A program made the translations under genes and the position numbers. Positions 5,509-12,109 of a stretch of DNA of 16,952 bases are shown here, in pieces (position 1 is the stretch's first letter; the number at the start of each line of letters is the position of its first letter). The DNA is from Candidatus Moraniibacteriota bacterium (lineage in GTDB: Bacteria; Patescibacteriota; Minisyncoccia; JAHIHE01; JAGLIN01). The stretch spans positions 1 to 16,952 of the forward strand of contig DAOWHY010000034.1 in NCBI GenBank assembly GCA_030641185.1, read 5' to 3'. A model generated the notes under the pieces. That model was given only the letters and a program-made list of their open reading frames with translations. It was not told the DNA's origin and searched no databases.

Positions 5509-6831
5509 CTATAAATACTCCCCCGTTCTATATTTTTCCTTTTTAGAAATAATCATAATTCTATTCCAACTATACCCCTTTTTTATAAAAGATTCTGCCG
5601 AGGAAAATGGCCTCTTTTTCTTATTTTCCAATAAGTAAACAGCATGAGAATCGGCGTATTTAATCAAAGTTCCGTTCGGATGATACTTCGAACTTTTTAT
5701 GCTTTTTCCTTCTTTATATTCATTTAGAACGGAACTTTCCACCTGTTGAATCCATTCCCACTTATATCCAAGACCACTAAACACATCCGCGTTTTCAATC
5801 CAAAATTTTTCATTGCCGTTTATGACATATACTTTGTATCCAGATCCCTTAACCAAAGAACCGCCTGAAAATTTCTTTTTTAGATGCCCAGTAACAAAGG
5901 TCATCTCCGAAGCAATCTTTTTCTTTCTGTTAAAACTGTCTTGAGCTGTTATTTTATAATAATAAGTAGTATTTGGTTCAAGGCTAGTTAAGGTGATTTG
6001 ATGATTCAATTTTCTTGATTCTGAAACAGTTTTTTTGTGCTTGTATCTTCCAGGCACAGTGCCGTATTGTATCACGCTTTTGGCGACCAGATTTGTTCTG
6101 AAATTAATTGTGATCCTTCTGGAAAAAACAAGCTCTTCGTCGGGACTAAGAGGCTTAACATTCAAAATAGACAGGTCGGGACTATCGCCTTTGTAATCAT
6201 TGGTATTAAAAATAAATTGCCTGCCGTTAGTTTTATTCCCCGATCTATCTTCGGCAACAATTTTCAAATAATATCTTGTGCCAGATTTTAATCTGTGTAT
6301 TAACAACTCGTGTTCTTTCTGAAAACTTCTAACTTTGGTAGTTTTTTTTAAATTATTCTCTTCGTCGCCATAATAAATAACTGCCCTCGCCTCTTCATTC
6401 GTCGCCCAAGAAACCGCTACCGCGTTGTTTATTACCTGTAAGATTTTCTGTTCTTCAAATCGCGGCTTAATAAGATCCTCTTTTTCCATATTCTTAGTTG
6501 AAAAACTTTGCAGAAATGATTCTTCGCTATTTTCCAATCTATCAATCGCTACAATTTTAAAATAATATGTCTTGTTTCTTTGAAGACCGGACAAACTCAT
6601 TTCGTGATAGTAATTATACAGGCTATATCCCGTATATCTATCTAAATTATCAGGGCTCTCTCCAAAATAAACAGCTCCCTTTGTCTGCCAATTCGGAGTA
6701 GACCATTTAATCTTGGCGATTCCATTTTCTATATCGTAAACTTTAATACTTTTAAACCCGAAAAAAGCCATGCTTTGATGGTCATAGCCAGTTGAAAAAA
6801 ATATTAAAACAATAATCAGCGCGGTTTTCAT
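5509..6831 (-). CDS. Secreted protein with three Fn3-like domains and a C-terminal tandem repeat
   Basis: The second in-frame ATG (6831) is the start: GGGAG lies 5 bases upstream, and MKTALIIVLIFFSTG then forms a signal peptide. The mature part has three fibronectin III / purple-acid-phosphatase-N-like domains. Each has a W/F-x-T strand, a 'Y(F/Y)G' motif and a final 'TYYFKIVAxDRxxN' strand (roughly residues 30-110, 125-210, 225-315). The last 115 residues hold two copies of a repeat beginning G(S/T)L(V/I)K, with VYV(I/L), a K(R/F) pair, an aromatic FS segment and GY(K/S)W. I recall this repeat in Patescibacteria surface proteins, but it has no name I can state. No catalytic residues are seen. 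The role is probably adhesion or cell-surface structure. The gene is monocistronic, 93 bases upstream of the ImmA/IrrE gene. Confidence 0.75.
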   Translation of the reverse strand: MKTALIIVLIFFSTGYDHQSMAFFGFKSIKVYDIENGIAKIKWSTPNWQTKGAVYFGESPDNLDRYTGYSLYNYYHEMSLSGLQRNKTYYFKIVAIDRLENSEESFLQSFSTKNMEKEDLIKPRFEEQKILQVINNAVAVSWATNEEARAVIYYGDEENNLKKTTKVRSFQKEHELLIHRLKSGTRYYLKIVAEDRSGNKTNGRQFIFNTNDYKGDSPDLSILNVKPLSPDEELVFSRRITINFRTNLVAKSVIQYGTVPGRYKHKKTVSESRKLNHQITLTSLEPNTTYYYKITAQDSFNRKKKIASEMTFVTGHLKKKFSGGSLVKGSGYKVYVINGNEKFWIENADVFSGLGYKWEWIQQVESSVLNEYKEGKSIKSSKYHPNGTLIKYADSHAVYLLENKKKRPFSSAESFIKKGYSWNRIMIISKKEKYRTGEYL

Positions 6832-6945
6832 TAAAACTCCCATAATTTTTATTTAGACTAAACATTGTATTATTGCACAATTTATAAAAATGTCAACAGT
6901 CTGTACAAGGCCTTACTTCTTACAAAACAACAATTTTGAATTAAA

Positions 6946-6973
6946 AAAACAAGGAACAATTTTTCCTTGTTTT
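6946..6973 (-). terminator. Strong terminator after the small ORF
   Basis: AAAACAAGGAA (6946-6956), loop CAATTT, TTCCTTGTTTT (6963-6973): an 11-bp perfect stem with T-runs on both sides. On the minus strand it comes directly after the stop of the 40-residue ORF. It also insulates the Fn3 gene. Confidence 0.85.
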
Positions 6974-7094
6974 ATTTTACCAAAAATTCTACCAACTTCT
7001 CGTGATCCTTATTCTTTTTTATTATTATCACTCCTGCCTTTACCTCGTTTCTCTCATCACCAAAGTACCAAAGTTTGGTTTGCATTTGAACCAT
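6972..7094 (-). CDS. Small ORF, 40 residues, unknown function
   Basis: An ATG at 7094 opens a 40-codon frame ending in TAA (6972-6974), which abuts the terminator stem. The product begins MVQMQTKLWYFGDERNEVKA, continues with a hydrophobic VIIIKK strand and ends KLVEFLVK. GGAGGG (7105-7110 on the minus strand) lies 10 bases upstream, one of only two good Shine-Dalgarno sequences in the window. An internal ATG three codons in is an alternative start. The gene lies 114 bases downstream of ruvA on the same strand and may be co-transcribed or have its own promoter. I do not recognise the family. The combination of ribosome site, mixed polar/hydrophobic composition and terminator position supports a real gene. 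Confidence 0.6.
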   Translation of the reverse strand: MVQMQTKLWYFGDERNEVKAGVIIIKKNKDHEKLVEFLVK

Positions 7095-7138
7095 TTATTT
7101 CTTTCCCTCCAACTCAGCTTCTTTTTAAACTAAGCTAA

Positions 7139-7171
7139 TTGAAATAAATAAAAATTATTTATTTATTCCAA
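7139..7171 (-). repeat. Hairpin between ruvA and the small ORF
   Basis: TTGAAATAAATAA and TTATTTATTCCAA form a 13-base stem with one mismatch around a 7-base loop. It may attenuate or end the ruvA transcript, but the stem is AT-rich and has no clear U-tract. Confidence 0.4.
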
Positions 7172-7208
7172 TCAACTCAATTTCAAACAATATTCAATAT
7201 TCAATATC

Positions 7209-7784
7209 TCATTTCTTCCCCATCTCCCTTAATGCCATCCTCACCCTCTCTCCCACATCCTTAACCTCCGGAGAAATTTTTGACAAAGCATTCTTTGCTT
7301 CACCCGCGTTATATCCCAGACTAATCAAGGCATCTATCGCGTCAGAATGTTCACTTATTTCTTTGCTCTTGTCTTCCAAATCTCCAATATCGGAAATTAA
7401 AATTTTATTTTTCAATTCCAGAATAACTCGCTCTGCCGTTTTTTTGCCAATACCAGAAACACGAGTTAATACGCTCGCGTCATTTTTAACAATTGCCACC
7501 TTTATTGTTTCGGTATCAGTCAAAGATAAAATTCCAAGCCCGGCCTTTGGTCCAATTCCCGAAATAGATATCAGAAGTTCAAACAGTTCAAGCTCCTTGT
7601 AATCTAAAAAACCATACAAAGTAAGCGCGTCCTCTTTGACATTTAAATATGTAAAGAGCTTTATTTCTTCGTTTTCCAAATTTAAATCAGGCAAAACAAA
7701 AACCTTAAAGCCAATGCCGCCAGTTTTTATAATTATAAATTTCTCCCCCCGAAAAATTATTTTTCCTTCTACGTAAGAAATCAT
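7209..7784 (-). CDS. ruvA: Holliday junction branch migration protein RuvA
   Basis: RuvA binds the four-way junction and loads RuvB. I start at ATG 7784 (MISYVEGKIIFRGEKFIII), which fits the family start 'MIxxLxGxv'; the upstream TTG is inside a repeat. The 191-residue protein has the OB-fold domain (1-60), two helix-hairpin-helix motifs, SGIGPKAGLGIL (about 73-84) and VSGIGKKTAERVILELK (about 106-122), an acidic linker, and domain III DAIDALISLGYNAGEAKNAL (about 147-166) that contacts RuvB. Length and motifs are normal. ruvB is 1.7 kb away on the same strand, separated by other genes, so it is not a classical ruvAB operon. ruvC is not in the window. Confidence 0.95.
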   Translation of the reverse strand: MISYVEGKIIFRGEKFIIIKTGGIGFKVFVLPDLNLENEEIKLFTYLNVKEDALTLYGFLDYKELELFELLISISGIGPKAGLGILSLTDTETIKVAIVKNDASVLTRVSGIGKKTAERVILELKNKILISDIGDLEDKSKEISEHSDAIDALISLGYNAGEAKNALSKISPEVKDVGERVRMALREMGKK

Positions 7785-7795
7785 TTGTTCATACA

Positions 7796-7855
7796 AACAT
7801 TAAAACATTAAAACAAAATTGTTCTCGTGTTTTTTTGTTTTAATGTTTTAATGTT
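7796..7855. repeat. Perfect 23-bp inverted repeat upstream of ruvA
   Basis: The arm 7796-7818 is exactly inverted at 7833-7855 around a 14-base loop. The arms are tandem TAAAACAT units. The sequence GTTCTCGTGTTT occurs both in the loop (7821-7832) and just after the right arm (7853-7864). It lies between the divergent ruvA and rpsT genes. Confidence 0.8.
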
Positions 7856-7879
7856 CTCGTGTTTATATGATATATCCAT

Positions 7880-7908
7880 TTGACATTTTTCGCAAACTGT
7901 AATAAGAT
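7880..7908 (+). promoter_or_regulatory. Sigma70-type promoter of rpsT
   Basis: TTGACA (7880-7885), a 17-base spacer and TAAGAT (7903-7908). The expected start is near 7915, giving a leader of about 50 nt that opens with an 8-bp hairpin (ATTATCAA/TTGATAAT, 7913-7932) and then AACAATTTAACAATATAACA repeats. The same TTGACA-N17-TAAGAT pair precedes the RNA at 10692. Confidence 0.75.
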
Positions 7909-7964
7909 TTAATTATCAATATTTTTGATAATATAACAATTTAACAATATAACAATTTAGTTCT

Positions 7965-8273
7965 ATGCCAAATATTAAATCCGCAAAGAAAGCCTTGAAG
8001 CAGAACTTGCGAAAAAGAAAAGTAAACCTGAAAACAAAAAATAAGATGAGAAAGATAATCAAAGATTTGAATAGCTTGTCGCGCAAGTTGGAAAAATCAA
8101 CAGAAAAAATCACAGATGAGAGTATAAAAGAAATACAGAATGGATTGAAAATGGCTTACAAAACTATTGACAAAACAGCCAAGAAAAAAATTATCAAGAA
8201 AAACACAGCTTCCAGAAAAAAGTCCGCGTTAGCCAAAAAAGTCAACGCATTAGAAAAAAAGCAAAAAAAATAA
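7965..8273 (+). CDS. rpsT: Small ribosomal subunit protein bS20
   Basis: The 102-residue, very lysine-rich helical protein starts MPNIKSAKKALKQNLRKRKVN, the classic bS20 opening. It continues with the three-helix pattern NKMRKIIKDLN..., a middle helix ending KMAYKTIDKTAKKKIIKKNTASRKKSALAKKVN, and a short basic tail. It binds 16S rRNA early in 30S assembly. Length is slightly above the usual 85-90 because of the C-terminal lysine tail. It is monocistronic, with its own consensus promoter and a strong terminator. The start has no Shine-Dalgarno (TTAGTTCT before the ATG). Confidence 0.95.
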   Translation: MPNIKSAKKALKQNLRKRKVNLKTKNKMRKIIKDLNSLSRKLEKSTEKITDESIKEIQNGLKMAYKTIDKTAKKKIIKKNTASRKKSALAKKVNALEKKQKK

Positions 8274-8316
8274 AGTCCTAAATTTAGGATAAAAAAACAA
8301 AAACGAGGAATAGACC

Positions 8317-8350
8317 AAAATAAACCATCTCAAAAGAGATGGTTTATTTT
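8317..8350. terminator. Strong bidirectional terminator after rpsT
   Basis: AAAATAAACCATCTC, loop AAAA, GAGATGGTTTATTTT: a 15-bp perfect stem with A- and T-rich flanks, between the convergent rpsT and PH-domain genes. Confidence 0.9.
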
Positions 8351-8368
8351 TGATTAAAATTTTGTTTT

Positions 8369-8968
8369 TTATTCGTCTCCCTTAAAAATAAATCTATCTT
8401 TTTCTCTTGCGGCTCTATAGAGTTTTGTGATCCGTCTTCTAATGGTAACCGGATGAGGAACTGACTTTAGGTCAAATTTTCCTTCTTCCGCGGCAGTTTG
8501 AATATGAATATGACCAAAACCGAACATTGTTGGAATCATCCCATGGACACTGCTTGTTATGTCCTGAATTCTTTTCAAATCTAATTCTGAAACAACACGA
8601 TTAAAAAATCCGATTTGTTCAATATCTATGATTCGTTCATTTGTTACAATCCAAACATCAAGATAATAGTCAGCCCAAACCGTAAAAATAATAATCCAAA
8701 CAAATCCATAATAAATAACGGAAAAAAGGATAAACAATCTATTATACGGCTCTTCTAAAAAAGCTGGCAAGACATATGGAACAATAAGAACATAAAATAT
8801 AATCGGCAACAAACACATAAAAGCAATGTGCAAAAAATACGGCAAAAGAACCATCCAATGTCTTCTTGCCACCAGAACGACCTCTTCATTTTCGTGCTGT
8901 CCGGGAAAAATATATCCATTCTCTTTATCTGAATTATTCTTATGTAAATTTATCAATTTTTTTGTCAT
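8369..8968 (-). CDS. PH-domain (YdbS/bPH2-like) membrane protein
   Basis: The 199-residue protein has a polar N-terminus containing YIFPGQHENEEVVLVARRHW, two membrane helices (about 40-67 and 79-104), then a bacterial PH-like domain. The domain features are YYLDVWIVTNERIIDIEQIGFFNR, SELDLKRIQDITSS, FGFGHIHIQTA and a final helix PHPVTIRRRITKLYRAA. This order (two TM helices then DUF304/bPH2) is that of the YdbS-type family. The role is not well defined; it is probably an envelope protein with the PH fold on the cytoplasmic side. Length and architecture are normal. No Shine-Dalgarno is seen. It may share a transcript with the 9074-9349 gene. Confidence 0.75.
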   Translation of the reverse strand: MTKKLINLHKNNSDKENGYIFPGQHENEEVVLVARRHWMVLLPYFLHIAFMCLLPIIFYVLIVPYVLPAFLEEPYNRLFILFSVIYYGFVWIIIFTVWADYYLDVWIVTNERIIDIEQIGFFNRVVSELDLKRIQDITSSVHGMIPTMFGFGHIHIQTAAEEGKFDLKSVPHPVTIRRRITKLYRAAREKDRFIFKGDE

Positions 8969-9073
8969 AATGAAAATAAATTTGCAGAAACTTATAGAAA
9001 TTAATTGAAACTAATCATCAGTGGCAAACAACAATTAATTTTTAAAAATCTCCACAAGTTTCAATACTATGAT

Positions 9074-9349
9074 TTAATAATAATTTTCATCCAATTCCAA
9101 TTCCAAACTTGATTTTTCCACAAAATCTCCAATACTGATAACACTCCAATCTATAAATAAAAACACGAAAATTATTAAACCGGATATTAGGATTAGAACG
9201 AAAGAAAAAAACAAAGCAGCTTTTTTCGACTTACCGTCCTTTAGCCCATATCTGTTCAGATGATAAAAAATAAGAAAACCAAGCAAAAAGAAAATGCCAA
9301 AAGGAATAGCAACAAATGCTAAAATATTTATGACAATAGACTGAAACAT
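9074..9349 (-). CDS. Small two-TM membrane protein, unknown function
   Basis: The 91-residue product has a first membrane helix at about 6-29, a basic turn HLNRYGLKDGKSKKA, a second helix at about 45-68 and an acidic C-terminal tail (SSLELELDENYY). The positive loop between helices suggests both termini face outside. I do not recognise a family. CATAAT lies seven bases before the ATG at 9349, so it could be leaderless. It sits between ruvB and the PH-domain gene on the same strand, but a large palindrome separates it from ruvB. Confidence 0.6.
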   Translation of the reverse strand: MFQSIVINILAFVAIPFGIFFLLGFLIFYHLNRYGLKDGKSKKAALFFSFVLILISGLIIFVFLFIDWSVISIGDFVEKSSLELELDENYY

Positions 9350-9372
9350 AAATGAGATTATGGATTTACGAT

Positions 9373-9510
9373 GTCATTGCGAGAAATGGAACGGAGCGAT
9401 AGCGTAGTGGAATGACGAAGCAATCCCGTGACTATGTGCAATGAATTTAATCACGGGATTGCTTCGTCGCCTTTTCGCTCACTGCGTTCGCTCAGGCTTC
9501 TCGCAATGAC
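9373..9510. repeat. REP-like composite palindrome with GTCATTGCGAG ends
   Basis: Outer arms GTCATTGCGAGAA (9373-9385) and TTCTCGCAATGAC (9498-9510) enclose an inner 18-bp perfect stem, 9414-9431 with 9451-9468 (GACGAAGCAATCCCGTGA and its complement), around a 19-base loop. It is far more GC-rich than its surroundings. 'CATTGCGAG..GCAATCCC' palindromes are familiar from many bacterial genomes. It fills the gap after ruvB. Confidence 0.85.
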
Positions 9511-9540
9511 AAAACAAAAAAGTCTTTTGTGATTCAAATT

Positions 9541-10551
9541 TTACAGCAAGCTATCTTGTTTATCTTTCGGATATTCAATACCTAAATGTTCATAAGCCAA
9601 TTTCGTGGCCTTTCTCCCTCGCGGCGTTCTGATCAAAAATCCAAGTTGTAAAAGATATGGCTCATACACATACTCAACTGTATCTTCTTCCTCTGAAATA
9701 CTTGCGGCTAAAGTCGAGATTCCGACAGGACCGCTATCAAATTTTTCTATGATAGTTTCAAGAATTTTTCTATCAGCATGCTCCAATCCATAACAATCTA
9801 TTTCCAAATACTTAAATGTTTCATCTACAATATTTTCGTTAATAATTCCATCGCCTTTAATCTGAGCAAAATCACGAACTCTTTTTAATAAACGGTTAGC
9901 AATTCTCGGAGTTTTTCTTGAACTTCTCGCTATTCTTTTGGCCCCGCGTAAATCAATTTTCGTGTCAAAAATTTTACTTGACCTTATTATTATTTTTTCA
10001 ATTTCATCATTATTATAGTAATCAAGGCGATGCGTGATTCCAAAACGATTTAATAACGGAGAAGAAATAAGATCAATTCTTGTTGTTGCCCCAATCAAAG
10101 TGAACTTTTGTAAATCCAATCTGATTGTTCTGGCCGACGGTCCTTTCCCGACTATAATATCCAAGGCGTAATCCTCCATCGCTGGATACAGCACTTCTTC
10201 TATCATTTTATTTAAACGATGAATTTCATCAATAAACAAGACATCGCCCTCCTCCATATTCGTAAGTATCGCCCCCAAATCACCGACTTTCTCAATTGCA
10301 GGACCAGAAGTAATTCTAATATTCTTGCCCATTTCATTCGCAATTAAATAAGACAAGGTTGTTTTTCCTAATCCGCTTGGACCGTGAAAAAGGATGTGCT
10401 CAATCGTCTCTTCTCTTTTTTTCGCGGCTTTTATAGATATATCTAAATTGCTTTTGATTTTTTCCTGCCCGGTGAAATCAGCCAAATATTTTGGCCGCAG
10501 CGATAAATCAACAGCTATGTCGTCATTTTTTTCTTTTGGGTCTGTAAGCAT
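9541..10551 (-). CDS. ruvB: Holliday junction DNA helicase RuvB
   Basis: RuvB is the AAA+ motor that drives branch migration with RuvA. Visible are RPKYLADFTGQEKIK (about 19-33), Walker A GPSGLGKT (57-64), Walker B with DEIH (108-111), the YPAMEDYALDIIVGKGPSAR beta-hairpin region that contacts RuvA (122-141), sensor 1 GATTR (154-158), the arginine-finger LLNRFG (R169), and the winged-helix end with GPVGISTLAASISEEEDTVE and PYLLQLGFLIRTPRGRKAT. The 336-residue length is normal, and no repeat insertions are seen. The start ATG at 10551 has no Shine-Dalgarno but sits six bases after an extended -10 box, so the message is probably leaderless. Confidence 0.97.
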   Translation of the reverse strand: MLTDPKEKNDDIAVDLSLRPKYLADFTGQEKIKSNLDISIKAAKKREETIEHILFHGPSGLGKTTLSYLIANEMGKNIRITSGPAIEKVGDLGAILTNMEEGDVLFIDEIHRLNKMIEEVLYPAMEDYALDIIVGKGPSARTIRLDLQKFTLIGATTRIDLISSPLLNRFGITHRLDYYNNDEIEKIIIRSSKIFDTKIDLRGAKRIARSSRKTPRIANRLLKRVRDFAQIKGDGIINENIVDETFKYLEIDCYGLEHADRKILETIIEKFDSGPVGISTLAASISEEEDTVEYVYEPYLLQLGFLIRTPRGRKATKLAYEHLGIEYPKDKQDSLL

Positions 10552-10557
10552 ATAAAC

Positions 10558-10566
10558 ATTTTAACA
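10558..10566 (-). promoter_or_regulatory. Extended -10 box of ruvB, probable leaderless start
   Basis: On the minus strand TGT-TAAAAT is followed by GTTTAT and the ruvB ATG. The box is the edge of the inverted repeat 10563-10631. Confidence 0.45.
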
Positions 10567-10631
10567 TACTAACATTTTAACATATATAAATAAAATTTCT
10601 GAATCTCAATTTGTTAAAATGTTAGTATGTT
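10563..10631. repeat. Perfect 20-bp inverted repeat upstream of ruvB
   Basis: 10563-10582 is exactly inverted at 10612-10631, around 29 bases. Arms consist of AACATACTAACATTTTAACA-type units. Extra ATGTTAGTATGTTA units follow the right arm. Confidence 0.8.
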
Positions 10632-10656
10632 AGTATGTTACTATGATATCCCGCTC

Positions 10657-10685
10657 TTGACAAGGTTTGGTTTCTGTGATAAGAT
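10657..10685 (+). promoter_or_regulatory. Strong promoter of the structured RNA
   Basis: TTGACA (10657-10662), a 17-base spacer ending in TGA (extended -10) and TAAGAT (10680-10685). The expected start is near 10692. The 12 bases GCTCTTGACAAG around the -35 box are repeated in the promoter at 15214-15241. Confidence 0.75.
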
Positions 10686-10691
10686 GCTTTG

Positions 10692-10878
10692 TTGAGTAGA
10701 AAATTTTATAAACTACACAAACATCTTTCAATTTGTAGACAGTTGGGGGTATTCTCTCAGACTTGGGTAGCACTGGTGCCAATTGCGGATTTACTGGTCT
10801 ATTCCTCGGAAATTTCTCCACCCTCATTCTTGATAAAGCTGAGGACTTAGCTGTCTACAAATTGGAAGGTGTTTTTTT
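10692..10878 (+). ncRNA. Probable structured non-coding RNA, family not identified
   Basis: A near-consensus promoter starts it and a long stem plus a run of seven T (10872-10878) ends it. Bases 10719-10742 pair continuously with 10851-10874 (24 bp, two G-U; 14 perfect at 10729-10742/10851-10864), and five weaker pairs extend the stem inward. Inside are CTCAG/CTGAG (10756-10760/10839-10843), GGGT/ACCC (10765-10768/10820-10823) and two ACTGGT repeats (10772, 10793). A small 5' hairpin (GTAG/CTAC, 10696-10715) precedes it. No plausible coding frame exists on either strand. About 187 nt and a rod-like fold recall 6S RNA, but I cannot match its conserved central bubble. I see no hallmark of SRP RNA, tmRNA or RNase P. 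Confidence 0.6.
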
Positions 10879-10920
10879 GTATTTAAATTTATGAATTTTA
10901 AAATTCTATCTGTCATTGCA

Positions 10921-10949
10921 ATGACATTTTGTAGTTTAAATGTTAAAAT
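10921..10949 (+). promoter_or_regulatory. Promoter of the TPR gene, probable leaderless start
   Basis: ATGACA (10921-10926), a 17-base spacer ending in TGT, and TAAAAT (10944-10949). Six bases (GCCTGT) separate it from the ATG at 10956, which is where transcription should begin. Of the four leaderless candidates this is the only one with a good -35 box. Confidence 0.6.
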
Positions 10950-10955
10950 GCCTGT

Positions 10956-11939
10956 ATGACTTCTAAACAAAGAAAATTTATTTTGATAACTTCGGCAATA
11001 TTTTTGTCTTTGTTTTTATTTTATAAATGGCAGCTCGCAACATCCAATTACTACTTGAACAAGGGAAATAATGTTTATAGCGCTGAAAATTTTAGCAAAG
11101 CATTAAGAAATTATAAATACGCCGCGGCGATTAATGGAAACAGAAATATAATTTATGAGGCAAAAATAAAAAGGGCTGAAATATTTTATGATCATTGGCA
11201 ATTAAACGAAGCAGAGAAGGAGCTTCTTGAGGCAATTAATGAAAAACGAAATGACTATAGGTCATATGAACTTTTGGGAGATGTTTATTTGGCGAAAAGG
11301 GAGTTTGATAAATCAATAGATAATTACAATCGGGCGCTGGAATTAAATAATAAAGAAGAGCTTAACATAAAATTGGCAAAATGCTTTATAGCAAATCAAC
11401 AGTTAGATTTTGCTTCTGATGTGTTTTTAAATTTGCGAAAGGAAAATTTAAAAAATAATAGCAAGCAAAATCACAATGAGGAACTTTTATATTATCTCGG
11501 ACTTATAGATTTATACGAAAATGTATTTTACAATGATTATCTAAAAAATATAGAAAGCAGTGGGGATTATAAAGAAAGAATTATAGAAATAAAAAAAGTT
11601 ATTGAAATTTACAGTGATAAAAAAAACGACGATTATAATGCTTTTATAATTGCCGATTTATATAATAAAATTGGCGAACCATATTTTGCTATTGATAGAA
11701 TAAGGAAAGTAATAAAAAATAACCCAAGCTATCGCGATGCTTGGATTATATCAGGAAGATCAAATTTTATAATTGGAGACTACAAAAAATCATTACATGA
11801 TTTTAATAGAGCGCTTGATCTTGACAGCAATAATCCAGAAATTTATTTTTGGATCGCAAGCGTTTATAACAAGACAGGAAACAATTTAAAAGCAGAAGGA
11901 TTTTTTGGAAAATATGAAGCGCTAAGCCCTCGCAAATAA
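10956..11939 (+). CDS. Membrane-anchored tetratricopeptide repeat protein
   Basis: A single N-terminal membrane helix (about 9-24) is followed by a helical domain of TPR units over 327 residues. The clearest are NYYLNKGNNVYSAENFSKAL (about 31-50), YRSYELLGDVYLAKREFDKS with NYNRALELN (about 98-130), and two near the C-terminus with YRDAWIISGRSNFIIGDYKK, DFNRALDLDSNNPEIYFWIA and NKTGNNLKAEGFF. The middle is less regular and lysine/asparagine-rich. TPR domains mediate protein contacts; the anchor suggests an envelope assembly or secretion scaffold, with most of the chain probably outside the membrane. The partner is unknown. The gene stands alone on the plus strand after the structured RNA and is followed by the MITE. 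Confidence 0.8.
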   Translation: MTSKQRKFILITSAIFLSLFLFYKWQLATSNYYLNKGNNVYSAENFSKALRNYKYAAAINGNRNIIYEAKIKRAEIFYDHWQLNEAEKELLEAINEKRNDYRSYELLGDVYLAKREFDKSIDNYNRALELNNKEELNIKLAKCFIANQQLDFASDVFLNLRKENLKNNSKQNHNEELLYYLGLIDLYENVFYNDYLKNIESSGDYKERIIEIKKVIEIYSDKKNDDYNAFIIADLYNKIGEPYFAIDRIRKVIKNNPSYRDAWIISGRSNFIIGDYKKSLHDFNRALDLDSNNPEIYFWIASVYNKTGNNLKAEGFFGKYEALSPRK

Positions 11940-11983
11940 ATAATATATCTATATTGTTATATTATAACTATTTGGTTGCTATG

Positions 11984-12100
11984 TATAGGAAACTCTGAAA
12001 AACTAATGAATTTCTACTTTAAAATTTATTTTTTGCCTTAAATCCTGGATTCCCGCCTCCGCGGGAATGACAAAAACTGCGTTTTTCAGAGGTTCCTATA
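11984..12100. mobile_element. MITE-like repeat, copy B (complete)
   Basis: The 20-base ends 11984-12003 and 12081-12100 are inverted copies with one mismatch (TATAGGAA[A/C]CTCTGAAAAAC). The core ATTCCCGCCTCCGCGGGAAT lies at 12049-12068. If the element proper begins TAGGAA and ends TTCCTA, it is flanked by TA on both sides, a possible target duplication. It lies in the convergent gap between the TPR and pilB-like genes. It has no coding capacity, so a transposase would have to act from elsewhere. Confidence 0.8.
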
Positions 12101-12109
12101 GCAATTTAA

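Noticed and set aside
6890..7138. 82-residue plus-strand frame
   Set aside because: It covers the terminator and is antisense to the small ORF, which has a ribosome site; no protein family features.
9373..9510. Possible non-coding RNA gene because of its strong fold and high GC
   Set aside because: Its CATTGCGAG..GCAATCCC palindrome type is a common dispersed repeat, and no promoter or terminator accompanies it.
10630..10827. 65-residue minus-strand open frame across the RNA region
   Set aside because: It runs through the hairpin and promoter of the putative RNA, has repeat-derived ends and no recognisable protein features. The structured RNA explains the region better.
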